From Planctomycetota bacterium (GTDB lineage Bacteria; Planctomycetota; UBA1135; GCA-002686595): a DNA stretch of 64,000 nucleotides. The stretch is taken from positions 20,862 through 84,861 of the forward strand of contig PBIX01000040.1 in NCBI GenBank assembly GCA_002720975.1. The letters are read 5' to 3'. The position numbers and the translations under genes are program-made. Positions 63,806 to 64,000 of the stretch are shown one piece after another; the stretch's first letter is position 1, and each line of letters begins with the position of its first letter. A model generated the notes under the pieces. It saw only the letters and a program-made list of their open reading frames with translations. It did no database searches and was not told where the DNA came from.

Positions 63806-64000
63806 ATGACTCTCCACAAGACCTCCCTCATTCCCGCCCTCCTGGCCACCGTCAGCCTGGGCCTCTGCGCCCCGGGGCGAAGTCTGCCTGGGCATTGAGT
63901 CCATCCCGGGTGTGCAGAGCACCTGGGGCCGTCTTCAGATCCTGGAACTGACGCGCCAGCTCAGCGCCGCACGAACCGCGACCAGTGCTCGCCGTGCTCT
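63806..64000 (+). pseudogene. Start of a secreted-protein gene, possibly frameshifted (cut by window edge)
   Basis: The ATG at 63806 opens a good signal peptide (LIPALLATVSLGLCA), but this frame stops at TGA 63896 after 30 codons. The frame one base later stays open to the window edge (GEVCLGIESIPGVQS, TWGRLQILELTRQLSAA). Removing one base in the run GGGG at 63874-63877 would join them. It could be a real frameshift, a sequencing error or a wrong start. The product is not recognised. Confidence 0.35.

Overview
This is a GC-rich, densely packed bacterial chromosome segment with about 50 protein genes on both strands, short intergenic gaps and many 1-4 bp stop/start overlaps. I see no rRNA, tRNA, insertion sequence, prophage or CRISPR array. 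The best taxonomic guess is a planctomycete (Planctomycetota). The clues are three EutN/CcmL-type microcompartment vertex proteins beside a class II aldolase, a secreted subtilase ending in a Cys-framed C-terminal module I associate with planctomycete surface proteins, an EF-G with the mitochondrial-like RGITIQSA switch I, large secreted peptidases and carboxypeptidase-regulatory-repeat proteins, and a cytosolic Ser/Thr kinase. This is inference, because no rRNA gene is present.

Layout. 1-2587 (minus): an operon of Ser/Thr kinase, YkgJ-type Cys-cluster protein and TPR/peptidase-MA-like protein (cut by the window edge). 2659-7810 (plus): secreted metallophosphoesterase with a LamG-like domain, PpiC-type foldase, three BMC-P shell genes and a class II aldolase. 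8014-10581: secreted subtilase. 10583-13612 (minus): tandem universal stress protein, glucose-6-phosphate isomerase, YugP-type membrane zinc protease. 13836-15521 (plus): MerR regulator and cysteine desulfurase, facing a nickel superoxide dismutase (15610-16173). 17213-20046: repeat protein and SprT-like protease. 20059-23008 (minus): CpsD-like ATPase and a large unknown secreted protein. 23167-26882: a three-gene acyl-CoA carboxylase operon. 26957-29328: secreted protein, endonuclease III, frataxin. 29358-33282 (minus): AsmA-like protein, YqgE, RumA-type methyltransferase. 33312-36917: GT-C glycosyltransferase, TrmL, Y-family polymerase.

37020-37741 (minus) is the most striking segment. Two small lipoproteins, each with a heavy-metal-associated (HMA) domain, are both interrupted by an in-frame UGA where the first metal-binding Cys should be. 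Each UGA is followed at the same distance by a perfect hairpin with a GGUCU apical loop, like the E. coli fdhF SECIS. I read them as a tandem pair of selenoproteins that standard gene calling misses.

37907-43942 (plus): a fused salicylyl-CoA-hydroxylase-type monooxygenase/old-yellow-enzyme and a DnaE2-type error-prone polymerase. The Y-family polymerase (35580) and dnaE2 (40235) share an 11-bp-period direct repeat just upstream of their starts, a candidate damage-response operator. 43972-57707: a four-repeat SANT/Myb-like protein, PTS enzyme I, Tex with a Lys-Ala repeat tail, a DJ-1-like protein without its Cys, a beta-propeller protein, EF-G with a strong terminator, class I HMG-CoA reductase and two tandem SPFH proteins. 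57773-64000: guanine deaminase, M14 carboxypeptidase, S9 peptidase and a damaged or partial secreted-protein gene at the right edge.
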